From: JALORV01 sp035429805
GTDB taxonomy: Bacteria; Pseudomonadota; Gammaproteobacteria; Burkholderiales; Burkholderiaceae_F
Assembly (NCBI GenBank): GCA_035429805.1
Contig: DAOMFL010000001.1
Coordinates: forward strand, 84,028-148,027
Length of the DNA stretch: 64,000 bases
Reading direction: 5' to 3'
In this document: in pieces, positions 25,113-34,737 of the stretch
How positions within the stretch are numbered: the stretch's first letter is position 1
How the letters are laid out: each line of letters begins with the position of its first letter
The notes under the pieces: generated by a model
Seen by the model: the letters and a program-made list of their open reading frames with translations, nothing else
What the model was told of the DNA's origin: nothing
Database searches by the model: none
Position numbers and translations under genes: made by a program

Positions 25113-26813
25113 ATGGCCGCGGCCAGTCTTCCGTCGTTCCGCATCCCACGCGTGAATCCGCTTGCCGCGGCAGGCTGGGCCGCGATCTGGGCATTTCTGC
25201 TGCTGTTCGTGCTCTTTCCGCTGACGCGGATCTTCTACGACGCGTTCACGACCGAGGCTGGCACCTTCACGATCGACAACTTCGTCGGGTTCTTCACCGA
25301 CCGCTACTACCTGCGCTCGCTCTGGAAGTCGCTTCTGCTCGGCGTGCTGGCGGTGATCACGACATCGATCCTCGGCATCGCGGTCGCTGTACTGCTGCTG
25401 CGGTACGAGTTTCCGGGGCGCAACCTGTTTTCCTACCTGACGATGCTGCCGCTGATCATGCCGCCGCTGGTCGGCGTGCTCGGCTTCGTCTTCATCCTGG
25501 GCCGGGCAGGTACCGTCAACGTGGTGCTGCAGGACACCTTCGGACTCGAGCACCCGATCAACTTCATGTACGGGCTGCAGGGCGTGCTGCTGGTGGAGAC
25601 GCTGCACCTGTTTCCGATGATCACGCTCTCGATCCTTGATGCGCTGACCAAGGTCGATCCGACGTTGGAGGAGGCCGCGCAGGGCATGGGCGCGAAGGGC
25701 TGGCGCCGCTTCCGCGACATCACGCTGCCGCTCACGACGCCGGGCTATGTGTCCGGCGCCCTGCTGGTGTTCATCTGGACGTTTGCCGACTTCATCACTC
25801 CGCTGGTGCTCGGCGTGCAGGACCTGCTCGCGCCGCAGGCCTATCTGAACATCGTCCAGTTCATCGACCGGCGCCTGTTCCGCATGGGAATCGTGATCTC
25901 GGCGCTGCTCGTGCTGCTCGCGATCGTCTTCGTGATCGCAGCGCGGCAGTACGTCGCCATCAAGGATTACAGCTCGCTCTCCTACACCAAGGTCGAACGG
26001 CGGCACCTTGCGCCGGGCAAGCGCTGGCTCGCGGTGAGCTTCCTGTCGGCGCTGATGTTCATCTCGTTCCTGCCGCACATCGGCGTCACGCTCGCCGCGT
26101 TCGGCCGCGGCTGGTCGCTGACGCCGTTCCCGGTCGAGTACACCACCGCCTTCTTCACGCGGGTCAGCATCGAGACGCCGAAGTTCATCCTGAACTCGTT
26201 CCTGTACTGCGGGCTGGCGGTGGTGATCTGCCTTATCGTCGGCGTACCGATGGCCTGGGTCCTGAGTCGCACGAAAGCGCCGGGCAACGCCCTATTGGAC
26301 GCGCTGACGACGCTGATCCTCGCGATCCCCGGTACCGCGATCGGCATCGCCTACATCCGCGCGTTCCACGTTCCGCTGCCGCTGCTCGGGATCCCGCTTA
26401 CGAGCGTCTGGATCATCATTCCGCTGGTACTCGCCGTGCGGCGGCTGCCGTACACGGTCCGCGGCAGCTATTCGTCGCTGCTGCTCGTCCACAAGTCGAT
26501 GGAGGAGGCGGCGGAGAACGTCGGCGCCACCAAGGTGCGCACCTTCCGCGACATCACCGTGCCGCTGGTCTGGAAAGGCATCCTGGTCGGCGCGCTGTTC
26601 TCATTCATCACGTCGCTGCAGGAGGCCTCGGCGGTCGTCTTCCTGACGCTCGGCGGCTGGGAGACGATTCCGTTCGGCATCTTCACCTTCTACATCGCCG
26701 GCTCGCAGAACGAGGCCGCTGCGCTCGGCTTCATCCTGATCGTTGTCGCGGCGATCAGCCTCGCTGCGATCAATCGGCTCGCGGGCACAAAAGTCGGCGG
26801 GCTGTTCGGCTAG
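25113..26813 (+). CDS. ABC transporter permease with two fused membrane modules (FbpB type)
   Basis: 566 residues from ATG 25113. Two binding-protein-dependent transport modules are joined in one chain, each with about six helices and its own EAA loop: TLEEAAQGMGAKGWRRFRDI (first) and MEEAAENVGATKVRTFRDIT (second). This two-module layout is typical of ferric-iron and related permeases (FbpB/SfuB). It forms the whole channel for the transporter encoded at 22852-25104. Confidence 0.93.
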   Translation: MAAASLPSFRIPRVNPLAAAGWAAIWAFLLLFVLFPLTRIFYDAFTTEAGTFTIDNFVGFFTDRYYLRSLWKSLLLGVLAVITTSILGIAVAVLLLRYEFPGRNLFSYLTMLPLIMPPLVGVLGFVFILGRAGTVNVVLQDTFGLEHPINFMYGLQGVLLVETLHLFPMITLSILDALTKVDPTLEEAAQGMGAKGWRRFRDITLPLTTPGYVSGALLVFIWTFADFITPLVLGVQDLLAPQAYLNIVQFIDRRLFRMGIVISALLVLLAIVFVIAARQYVAIKDYSSLSYTKVERRHLAPGKRWLAVSFLSALMFISFLPHIGVTLAAFGRGWSLTPFPVEYTTAFFTRVSIETPKFILNSFLYCGLAVVICLIVGVPMAWVLSRTKAPGNALLDALTTLILAIPGTAIGIAYIRAFHVPLPLLGIPLTSVWIIIPLVLAVRRLPYTVRGSYSSLLLVHKSMEEAAENVGATKVRTFRDITVPLVWKGILVGALFSFITSLQEASAVVFLTLGGWETIPFGIFTFYIAGSQNEAAALGFILIVVAAISLAAINRLAGTKVGGLFG

Positions 26814-26893
26814 CGCGGCCCCCTGGCCCTGGACAACGATTCACGGCGGGCGCAGGATCGCGGCCCGCGTCCACGACGAAGCGTCAAGGTGCA

Positions 26894-27263
26894 ATGACGA
26901 CCCAGTACTACGCTGCGGCCAGCCTCGACGGCTTCATCGCGACCGAGGAAGATTCGCTCGAGTGGCTCTTTCCGCTAGGTGATGTGGCCGAGACGAGCTA
27001 TCCGGACTTCATCGCGGAGGTCGGAGCGCTTGCGATGGGCGCCGCCACCTACGAGTGGATGCTGCGCCATGTCGTGAAGCTCGATTCGCCGGAGCGCGGG
27101 CCCTGGCCCTATGACGTGCCGNNNNNNNNNNNNNNNNNNNNNNNNNNNNNNNNNNNNNNNNNNNNNNNNNNNNNNNNNNNNNNNNNNNNNNNNNNNNNNN
27201 NNNNNNNNNNNNNNNNNNNNNTTCGCCGAACTCCGCTACAAAGTGCCGCGCGCTCGAAGTTGA
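26894..27263 (+). CDS. Dihydrofolate reductase family protein, interrupted by an assembly gap
   Basis: The 5' part (76 codons from ATG 26894) reads TTQYYAAASLDGFIATEEDS, a typical start of the RibD C-terminal/dihydrofolate-reductase-like family, and reaches the gap. Straight after the Ns the frame FAELRYKVPRARS ends with TGA at 27261-27263, which matches the usual last strand of this family. The gene therefore probably spans the gap and is intact in the genome. The 100 Ns are a placeholder; the missing length is unknown (family members are about 180-190 residues). Confidence 0.7.
27122..27221. other. Assembly gap (100 N)
   Basis: Exactly 100 unknown bases, a scaffold placeholder. Unlike the gap at 58813, the flanks do not share sequence, so real sequence is missing here. 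Confidence 0.98.
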
Positions 27264-27307
27264 TGGGGAAGCGGATAGCGGCAGTCGGCCACCTTCCGTC
27301 ACTCTCG

Positions 27308-27384
27308 TCCGACGGACTGACTTCATCTCCGATGAGCTTTGTTCCTCAGGATCGGATTGAGCGCGAAGAACAAAGTCCGTCGGA
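27308..27384. repeat. Nested inverted repeat
   Basis: TCCGACGGACT (27308-27318) and its exact complement AGTCCGTCGGA (27374-27384) enclose a second inverted pair, CTTTGTTC and GAACAAAG. A related hairpin AGTCC-TTC-GGACT follows at 27434-27446. The motif AGTCC[GT]TCGGA recurs at about 60-nt spacing. Confidence 0.65.
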
Positions 27385-27465
27385 GTCGGCGCCCGCAACG
27401 CCTTGATTCACTGAGGCGGCCTTGCCGAGAGAAAGTCCTTCGGACTCACTCGATCGGCAGATCGC

Positions 27466-27551
27466 GTTAAGGCTTGTCCAACGCCTGCCCTCGCACCTCA
27501 CCATGCGCCCTCTTGCCTCGACTCACGGGCAGACGTCGGACAAACCTTAAC
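27466..27551 (-). repeat. Long 25-bp-stem hairpin with G-U wobbles on the minus strand
   Basis: Arms 27466-27490 and 27527-27551 are complementary over 25 positions except three. At all three the plus strand has C/A mismatches while the minus strand has G/T pairs. A minus-strand RNA (or folded bottom strand) would therefore be fully paired around a 36-nt loop. It may be a structured RNA or a recombination-type hairpin; function unknown. Confidence 0.55.
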
Positions 27552-27679
27552 TAACTCAGACCAGGCTCGCTTCGCGTCGACACCCGGAATCCGACGACGC
27601 TTCGATTTGAGTAGTCAGGAGTCCTGACGGAACTTTCACCACTACAGACTGCCGGGTGCCCCGGTCGCGGAAGCGGGTC

Positions 27680-28000
27680 TCAGTGCTTGCCCACCGCCCC
27701 AATCTCATTCTTCAGATCCGTCACCGCGCGGTCGATCGCGGCTTGCGCGCCGGCCTCACCCAATACGTCGGCCGCGCGGTCGCGCAAGAGGTAGTGCGCC
27801 TTCAGCAGCGTGTGCAGTTTCTCGAACGCGAGCGGATTGCTGTGCGTGCAGACGCCGGCATCGTTCTCGAGCACTCGCCTCAGCTGCGCGCGATCGAGGA
27901 TGTCGATGCCGCACAATGACGCCATCCTGCCGATCTCGCGGTCCACTCCGCTGAACTGCTGCTGCCACAGGTCGTCGCGGCTGCCTGGTTCGACGCTCAT
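27680..28000 (-). CDS. Conserved helical protein of unknown function (106 aa)
   Basis: 106 residues from the ATG at 27998-28000, preceded by GGAGAGGCATC. No signal peptide or membrane segment. The sequence (WQQQFSGVDREIGRMASLCG, EKLHTLLKAHYLLRDRAADV) is amphipathic and mostly helical, with two cysteines. No family recognised. It is divergent from the efflux pump gene with about 90 bp between. Confidence 0.65.
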   Translation of the reverse strand: MSVEPGSRDDLWQQQFSGVDREIGRMASLCGIDILDRAQLRRVLENDAGVCTHSNPLAFEKLHTLLKAHYLLRDRAADVLGEAGAQAAIDRAVTDLKNEIGAVGKH

Positions 28001-28092
28001 GATGCCTCTCCGGTCATCGACTCGTTCCAATGTATCGGGGCCGGTCTGTCCGGTTCTGCGCTGGGTCAGGCGGGGCGGTACATTCGCCGGCG

Positions 28093-29346
28093 GTGAATCG
28101 CACGCACTCCGACCCGACGCCTGCCCTCCCCGCCAACACGCCGCCCCTGGTGGCCGGTTCGCTGGCGGCTACGACGTGGCTGGTGGCGGGCCTGTCGATG
28201 TTCCAGCCGCTATCGACCGATCTGTACCTGCCGACGCTGCCGGGCATCGCGTCCGACTTCCAGGCCACAGCCGCCGGCGTGCAGTGGACGCTCTCCGCGT
28301 TCATTGCCGCATTCGGGATCTGGCAACTCGTCGTCGGTCCGGTTTCGGACCGGTTCGGCCGCCGCCCGATCATTCTGGCCGGCGCCGGCACCTATGCGCT
28401 CGCCAGCGCCCTCTGCGCCGCGGCGCCATCTCTCGGCATCCTCATCCTTGGTCGAGTACTGCAGGCGATCGGTGCCTGCACCTGCCTCGTCGGCGCGCGC
28501 GGCATGGTGCGCGATCTCTTCCGCCCTGCGGCCGGAGCGCGGCTGCTGGCCAGCGCCGCGGGGCTGATGAGCCTCGCGCCGCTCATCGGGCCTACAGTCG
28601 GCGCGCGCCTCTACGAAGCCTACGGCTGGCGTTCGTCGTTCATCGCCGTGACGGTCTTTGCCCTGGCCATGCTCGGCGCGACCGCGCTGACGCTGCGCGA
28701 GACGCACCTGCGTCCGGATCCGCGCGCGTTGAGTCTGCGCCCGATGCTCCGGACCTATGCCGCAGTGCTTCGTTCACCGGCATTTCGCGCCTACACGCTG
28801 GCCGCCACAGCCACCTACGCAGGCCTGTTCGCGTTCATCTCGGGATCGTCGTTCGTGCTGATCCGCGTGCTCGGACTTTCGACGACGCAGTTCGCGCTGT
28901 CCTTTTCGACGATGGTTGCCGGCTATCTCGTCGGCACGCTGATCTGCCGCCGGCTCGTCCATCGCGGCCTGCAGCACGTGATCCAGGCCGGAGCGCTGCT
29001 GCAGTTCGCGGCCGGCGCCACGCTGGCGGCCGCTGCCCTTGCAGGGTGGCACGTCACCGCAGCCATCGTGGTGCCGATGTTCGCGTTCGGCGTCTCGCAC
29101 GGGCTGGTCCAGGCGCCCGCCCAGGCCGGTGCAGTGGCTCCGTTCCGGCACGCCGCCGGAGCCGCGGCGGCCCTGCTCGGCTTCCTGATGATGGGCTGCG
29201 CCGCCGCGGTCGGTGTCTGGATCGGCGCGAGCTACAACGGCACCGTGTACCCGCTCACGCTGACGATCGCCGCCTGTTCGGTCGTGACGGCGACGGCCGC
29301 GTTCACGCTGGTTCGCCGGCATGGCGATGTCTCGCACCATGACTGA
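28093..29346 (+). CDS. Bcr/CflA family drug resistance transporter (MFS)
   Basis: About 417 residues from GTG 28093 (an ATG at 28030 would add 21 non-conserved residues). Twelve membrane helices are predicted. The Bcr/CflA family pattern is clear: LSTDLYLPTLPGIASDFQAT, QLVVGPVSDRFGRRPIILAG (MFS motif A), RVLQAIGACTCLVGARGMVR. It probably exports drugs or metabolites in exchange for protons. The 3' end overlaps the miaA start. Confidence 0.9.
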   Translation: MNRTHSDPTPALPANTPPLVAGSLAATTWLVAGLSMFQPLSTDLYLPTLPGIASDFQATAAGVQWTLSAFIAAFGIWQLVVGPVSDRFGRRPIILAGAGTYALASALCAAAPSLGILILGRVLQAIGACTCLVGARGMVRDLFRPAAGARLLASAAGLMSLAPLIGPTVGARLYEAYGWRSSFIAVTVFALAMLGATALTLRETHLRPDPRALSLRPMLRTYAAVLRSPAFRAYTLAATATYAGLFAFISGSSFVLIRVLGLSTTQFALSFSTMVAGYLVGTLICRRLVHRGLQHVIQAGALLQFAAGATLAAAALAGWHVTAAIVVPMFAFGVSHGLVQAPAQAGAVAPFRHAAGAAAALLGFLMMGCAAAVGVWIGASYNGTVYPLTLTIAACSVVTATAAFTLVRRHGDVSHHD

Positions 29347-30262
29347 CGGTCTGCTGCTGCTGGGGCCGACCGGAAGCGGCAAGAGCGCGCTGGCGCTCGA
29401 AGTGGCGCAGCGTCGGCCGGTGGAGATCATCAGCGTCGATTCGGCGCAGGTCTATCGCGGCCTCGACATCGGTTCGGCGAAGCCTTCGCCAGCCGAGCGC
29501 GCCGCGGTGCCCCACCACCTGATCGACATCCGCGATCCCACCGAGCGTTACTCGGCCGCCGACTTTGTGCGCGATGCGGTGGCCGCGATTGCCGGCGTGC
29601 GCGGCCGCGGGAAGTTGCCGCTGCTGGTCGGCGGCACGATGCTGTACGCGAAGGCACTGCGTGACGGACTGTCGGAACTTCCCCCGGCCGATGCGTCGGT
29701 TCGCGCGGCAATCGACGCTCAAGCGCGGCAACTCGGCTGGCCGGCGCTGCACGCGCGGCTCGCGACGCTCGACCCCGCCACTGCCGCACGCCTGTCGCCG
29801 AACGACTCGCAGCGCATCCAGCGGGCGCTCGAGGTGATCGAGGTATCAGGGCGGCCGATGTCGGCCCTGCTCACGCAGCCGGCGAGCAGGCGACCGCGCC
29901 TCGATGTCGTGGCGCTGATCCCGGCGGACCGCGGGGAATTGCATCGCCGCCTCGAGCAGCGCTTCGACGCAATGCTCGCACGCGGCTTCCTCGACGAGGT
30001 CCGGGCACTGCGGCAGCGTGGCGATCTCACGGCGGATCTGCCGTCGATGCGCAGCGTCGGCTACCGGCAGGCCTGGGCGTACCTGGACGGTCACGGCTCG
30101 CATGCCGAATTTCGCGCCGCGGCTATTGCGGCGACGCGCCGGCTTGCCAAACGCCAGCTCACCTGGCTGCGCTCGCTCGCCGTCGACGTCAGCATCGATG
30201 CGCCGGATGGAAGCGCGGCCGACCTCGTCGTGCGGCGGCTCGACGCCATCGACTCCGGATAA
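29321..30262 (+). CDS. miaA: tRNA dimethylallyltransferase MiaA
   Basis: 313 residues from ATG 29321; starts at 29327 or 29339 are equally possible because no clear ribosome site is seen. MiaA adds dimethylallyl to A37 of tRNAs reading UNN codons. Motifs: P-loop LGPTGSGKSALAL, SVDSAQVYRGLDIGSAKPS, VGGTMLYAKAL, and SQRIQRALEVIEVSG. The reading start overlaps the efflux pump gene. In many relatives miaA directly follows mutL, which here is at 10030-11769. Confidence 0.95.
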   Translation: MAMSRTMTDGLLLLGPTGSGKSALALEVAQRRPVEIISVDSAQVYRGLDIGSAKPSPAERAAVPHHLIDIRDPTERYSAADFVRDAVAAIAGVRGRGKLPLLVGGTMLYAKALRDGLSELPPADASVRAAIDAQARQLGWPALHARLATLDPATAARLSPNDSQRIQRALEVIEVSGRPMSALLTQPASRRPRLDVVALIPADRGELHRRLEQRFDAMLARGFLDEVRALRQRGDLTADLPSMRSVGYRQAWAYLDGHGSHAEFRAAAIAATRRLAKRQLTWLRSLAVDVSIDAPDGSAADLVVRRLDAIDSG

Positions 30263-30424
30263 CCGCATTGTCCCGTGACCCGCACTCTCCGCGCGAGCGA
30301 ATCTTCGGCAAACCCGGCGCCGCAGAGTCCAAGGCGGCGCAGCGCAATATCGCGATGTACTGCGGTCAGCCCACGCGCACACTGGCTCCGTGCTGCAGCT
30401 TCCTTTGCAGCGATGGGGGTCCAC

Positions 30425-30715
30425 ATGAAGCGAGGCTACTCTCAGCCCGCGCCGCCGCGCCGACCGGCCTTGCGCGCTGCCGCGGTGTTAGTTGTCGGGG
30501 TGTTCGCGGCGTTCGGCCTGAACCTCGGCCTGGACTTCCATGACCAGGCCCGGGTCGCCGATCCTTCGGTGTGGCCGACGTTGCACGAATCGGTGTTTCA
30601 GAGCGGCCAGCCGCCGTCGGCCGTTCCGGACCATGCGTTGCTGTCGGCGTCCGACATCGAACGTGCACTGCCGGTGCCGGCGCGCACGCTGCGCCTTGGG
30701 GATACCGCGTCGTAG
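30425..30715 (+). CDS. Possible small membrane-anchored protein
   Basis: 96 residues from ATG 30425, within the gap between miaA and the convergent purM-like gene. A basic N-terminus precedes one hydrophobic segment (ALRAAAVLVVGVFAAFGLNL), and the rest is a soluble tail. No family recognised and no strong ribosome site. It ends 10 bp before the purM-like stop. It may be real or chance. Confidence 0.35.
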   Translation: MKRGYSQPAPPRRPALRAAAVLVVGVFAAFGLNLGLDFHDQARVADPSVWPTLHESVFQSGQPPSAVPDHALLSASDIERALPVPARTLRLGDTAS

Positions 30716-30725
30716 GGTCCGGCGC

Positions 30726-31829
30726 CTAGGCGCGGACGTGCAGGTCATCCCCTGCAAACGTCAGCGCAAGCGGCTCGATCACGACCCGCTTCGGCCCCGC
30801 CTCCACCGTGCCGGCAGCCCACGCCGCGACGCCGCAGGCCTGCGCGATCTCGACACAGCGGCCCGCCTGCGCAGCCGGCACATAGAGCGCAAACCCCGCG
30901 CCCATGTTCAGGTTGCCGTAGGCCTCGCGATCGTCGATGCCGGCCTGCCGGCGGATGAAGTCGAGCACGGCTGGGACCGGCGGCAGCGCTGACAGGCGGT
31001 AGGTGAATTCACCCGGGTGGCGCATCAGCTTGCGCCAGCCGTGGCCGGTGACATTGGCGCAGTAGTGCGGAACGATGCCGGCGGCGGCCAGCGCCTCGGT
31101 CACCGGCGAGTACAGCGCGGTCGGCGCCAGCAGCGCCTCGCCGTACATCGTTCCGTCGGCCAGCTTCGTGCGATAGCCCTCGGTCAGGCGCTCCGCCAGC
31201 TTGCGCGCGAGCGACAGGCCGTTCGCGTGAATGCCGCTCGACGCGAGCAGCACGATCGCGTCGCCCGGCGCCAGGTGCTCGCCCAGTGTCAGCCGCGTCT
31301 TCGGCCGGATCAGACCCACGCACGAAGCGGCCAGATCGATCCGTCCAGCCTCGACGACGCCGGCGAGCGCCGGCGTCTCACCGCCGCCCCACGCCACGCC
31401 GCTGCGGTCGCAGGCGGCACGCCAGCCCTCGACGAGATCGCGTGCGCGCTCGGCGTCGTTGAACCATTCGCTGCCGCCCGTCGCCCAGTAGGCGTGCACC
31501 GAGATCGGCGTCGCGCCGACAGTGATGATGTCGTTGAGCGCCATCGCCAGCGTGTCCTGCGCGATGCGGTCGTAGTAGGTGCGGCCGGTTATGGCGCGCA
31601 TCGCGTCGGCAACGAGCGCCTTGGTGCCAAGGCATTCGGTGATCGACGCGAGGTAGAAATCGCCGCAGTCGACGACGTAGGCCGACTCCCCACGCGATGC
31701 CGCCACCTCGGCAAGACCGTGACGCGCGAGGTGTCCGGCCGTGGCGGCCGCGGCCTGCTGCGCGCGGATCTTCAGCGGGTCGATGCTGGCGTAGTCGACG
31801 CCCGCCTGTCTGTAGTCGAGTGGATTCAT
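30726..31829 (-). CDS. purM: Divergent AIR synthase (PurM) family protein
   Basis: 367 residues from the ATG at 31827-31829. PurM closes the imidazole ring in purine synthesis. Family features remain: a start like YRQAGVDYASIDPL, QDTLAMALNDIITVGATPIS, WGGGETPAL, LASSGIHANGLSLARKL, NLNMGAGFALYV. It departs from standard PurM at key places: the usual DGVGTK is ECLGTK here, the usual GGFGG loop is absent, and HITGGG is replaced by NVTGHGWRKLM. It sits where purM is found in related genomes (next to hda, near miaA), so it is probably the working enzyme or a close relative; another AIR-synthase-like function is possible. Confidence 0.7.
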   Translation of the reverse strand: MNPLDYRQAGVDYASIDPLKIRAQQAAAATAGHLARHGLAEVAASRGESAYVVDCGDFYLASITECLGTKALVADAMRAITGRTYYDRIAQDTLAMALNDIITVGATPISVHAYWATGGSEWFNDAERARDLVEGWRAACDRSGVAWGGGETPALAGVVEAGRIDLAASCVGLIRPKTRLTLGEHLAPGDAIVLLASSGIHANGLSLARKLAERLTEGYRTKLADGTMYGEALLAPTALYSPVTEALAAAGIVPHYCANVTGHGWRKLMRHPGEFTYRLSALPPVPAVLDFIRRQAGIDDREAYGNLNMGAGFALYVPAAQAGRCVEIAQACGVAAWAAGTVEAGPKRVVIEPLALTFAGDDLHVRA

Positions 31830-31921
31830 GGACGGGAAGGCCGCTTCTGGCCCGGTAGACTTGCAACTCGCCGCGCAAACCACGCAAGAAGCAGAATTGT
31901 AAGGCGCGGACCCGCCGACTC

Positions 31922-32632
31922 ATGAACCACCCTCCGCGACAGCTGGCGCTCGACCTGCTGCAGCCGCTGCGCCCTTCGCTCGACAACTTCGTCGTCGGCC
32001 GCAATGCCGAGTCGGTGGCTGCGCTGCGTGACGTCGTGGCCGGTCGAGGCGAGCGCTTCGTGCTGTTGTGGGGCAGCGCGGGCAGCGGGCGCACCCATCT
32101 TCTGCAGGCGGCCGCGGACGCGGGGTCAGGATGCTGGATGGACTCCGCCAGTGCCCCGGTCGAGTTCGACGCCGGAGTGCGGCTGTACCTCGCCGACGAC
32201 GTTGACCGCTACGACGATGCCCGGCAGCAGCGCCTTTTCGTGCTGCAGAACGAGGTGCGCGCCGCCCGCGACGCTGCGCTGATCGCGACTGCGGGCGCGC
32301 CGCCGTCGCAGCTCGCGCTGCGCGAAGACGTGCGCACGCGGCTGGCCTGGGGGCTCGTCTACCAGCTGCACGGGCTGAGCGACGAGGAGAAGGAGACGGC
32401 ACTGCGCGCACACGTCGCCTCCCGCGGCATCGCGCTCCCGCACGAGGTGCTGCACTACCTGCTGACGCACCTGCCGCGCGACATGCGCACGCAGGTCGCG
32501 ATACTCGACGCGCTGGATGCCTACGCGCTGGCAGCCAAGCGCTCGATCACGGTGCCGCTGGTGCGCGAGTGGCTGCAGGGCGGCCCGTGGAGCGAGGCCC
32601 GGGAGCCGCTACTGCCCGAGGACAGGCCCTAG
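31922..32632 (+). CDS. hda: DnaA regulatory inactivator Hda
   Basis: 236 residues. The N-terminal beta-clamp-binding motif QLALDL is at 7-12. An AAA+ domain related to DnaA follows: SLDNFVVGRN, LLWGSAGSGRTHLLQAA (a Walker A variant with R for K), LYLADDVDRYD (Walker B), then the lid helices YLLTHLPRDMRTQVAILDAL. Hda with the clamp stimulates ATP hydrolysis on DnaA and so prevents re-initiation. It is divergent from the purM-like gene and 10 bp before the HAD gene. Confidence 0.93.
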   Translation: MNHPPRQLALDLLQPLRPSLDNFVVGRNAESVAALRDVVAGRGERFVLLWGSAGSGRTHLLQAAADAGSGCWMDSASAPVEFDAGVRLYLADDVDRYDDARQQRLFVLQNEVRAARDAALIATAGAPPSQLALREDVRTRLAWGLVYQLHGLSDEEKETALRAHVASRGIALPHEVLHYLLTHLPRDMRTQVAILDALDAYALAAKRSITVPLVREWLQGGPWSEAREPLLPEDRP

Positions 32633-32642
32633 AATCCCGCCG

Positions 32643-33317
32643 ATGCATCTTGCGCTCTTCGACCTCGACCACACCCTGCTGCCGATCGACAGCGCGGACA
32701 CGTGGTCGCACCACGTGGTCCGGCGCGGCGGCCTCGACGCCGCGGAATACGGGGCCCGCATCCGGCACTTCGCCGAGGAGTACCGCGCGGGCACCTTCGA
32801 CGTCGACGCCTGCGTGCGTTTCCAGATGGAACTGCTGGCTGCATTTCCGCGCGCGGATCTGGACGCGTGGCATGCCGAGTTCATGGACCGTCATGTCAAC
32901 CCCGCGGTGCGCGAACAGGCCATCGCCCTCGTCGAGACGCACCGTGCGCAGGGGCATGAACCGGCGCTCGTGACCGGCACCAACGCCTACGTGATCACGC
33001 CGATCGCGCGCGCGTTCGGCATCGAACACGTGCTGGCCGTCGAGCCCGAGCAGAACGAAGGGCGCTTCACTGGCGGCTTCGTCGGCACGCACACCTATCA
33101 GGACGGCAAGGTGCGCAAGGTCGAGGAATTTCTCAACGCGCGCGGCCGCACGCTGGCGGACACGGTGACGACGTTCTACAGCGACTCGATCAACGATCTG
33201 CCGCTGCTCGAACGGGTGACCTACCCGGTCATCACCAACGGCGATGCGCGCCTGGTCGCGCTCGCGCGCGAGCGCGGCTGGCCCACGCTGCAACTCTTCG
33301 AAGACGCGCATGCCTGA
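32643..33317 (+). CDS. HAD-IB family phosphatase (SerB/CicA-like)
   Basis: 224 residues from ATG 32643. HAD motif I is LFDLDHTLLPIDS, motif II TGTNAYV, motif III K in DGKVRKVEEF and motif IV FYSDSINDLPLL. This is the subfamily IB protein regularly found between hda and pcnB in betaproteobacteria. It dephosphorylates a small phosphomonoester; serine phosphate is possible but the cap differs from SerB. Confidence 0.9.
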   Translation: MHLALFDLDHTLLPIDSADTWSHHVVRRGGLDAAEYGARIRHFAEEYRAGTFDVDACVRFQMELLAAFPRADLDAWHAEFMDRHVNPAVREQAIALVETHRAQGHEPALVTGTNAYVITPIARAFGIEHVLAVEPEQNEGRFTGGFVGTHTYQDGKVRKVEEFLNARGRTLADTVTTFYSDSINDLPLLERVTYPVITNGDARLVALARERGWPTLQLFEDAHA

Positions 33318-33349
33318 CCGCCGGAACGTGCTGGAGCGGGCGTAGGCCG

Positions 33350-34729
<1,380 letters not shown>

Positions 34730-34737
34730 GCGGGGCT

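Larger units (their letters stand above)
27264..27679. other. Gene-free, repeat-rich intergenic region
   Basis: 416 bp with no supportable gene. It contains an 11-bp inverted repeat, a recurrent AGTCC[GT]TCGGA motif, and an 86-nt hairpin (listed separately). The base composition is more even than in the neighbours, suggesting a non-coding element or remnant. Confidence 0.6.

Noticed and set aside
27466..27551. Hairpin as an integron attC site
   Set aside because: attC sites begin with RYYYAAC and end with GTTRRRY; this palindrome begins with GTTAAGG and ends with CCTTAAC, the reverse layout. No integrase or cassette genes are nearby.
30282..30424. N-terminal extension of the small ORF upstream of 30425
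   Set aside because: The extension is Arg/Ser/Ala-rich with no conserved feature and no ribosome site; the hydrophobic segment starts after the ATG at 30425.
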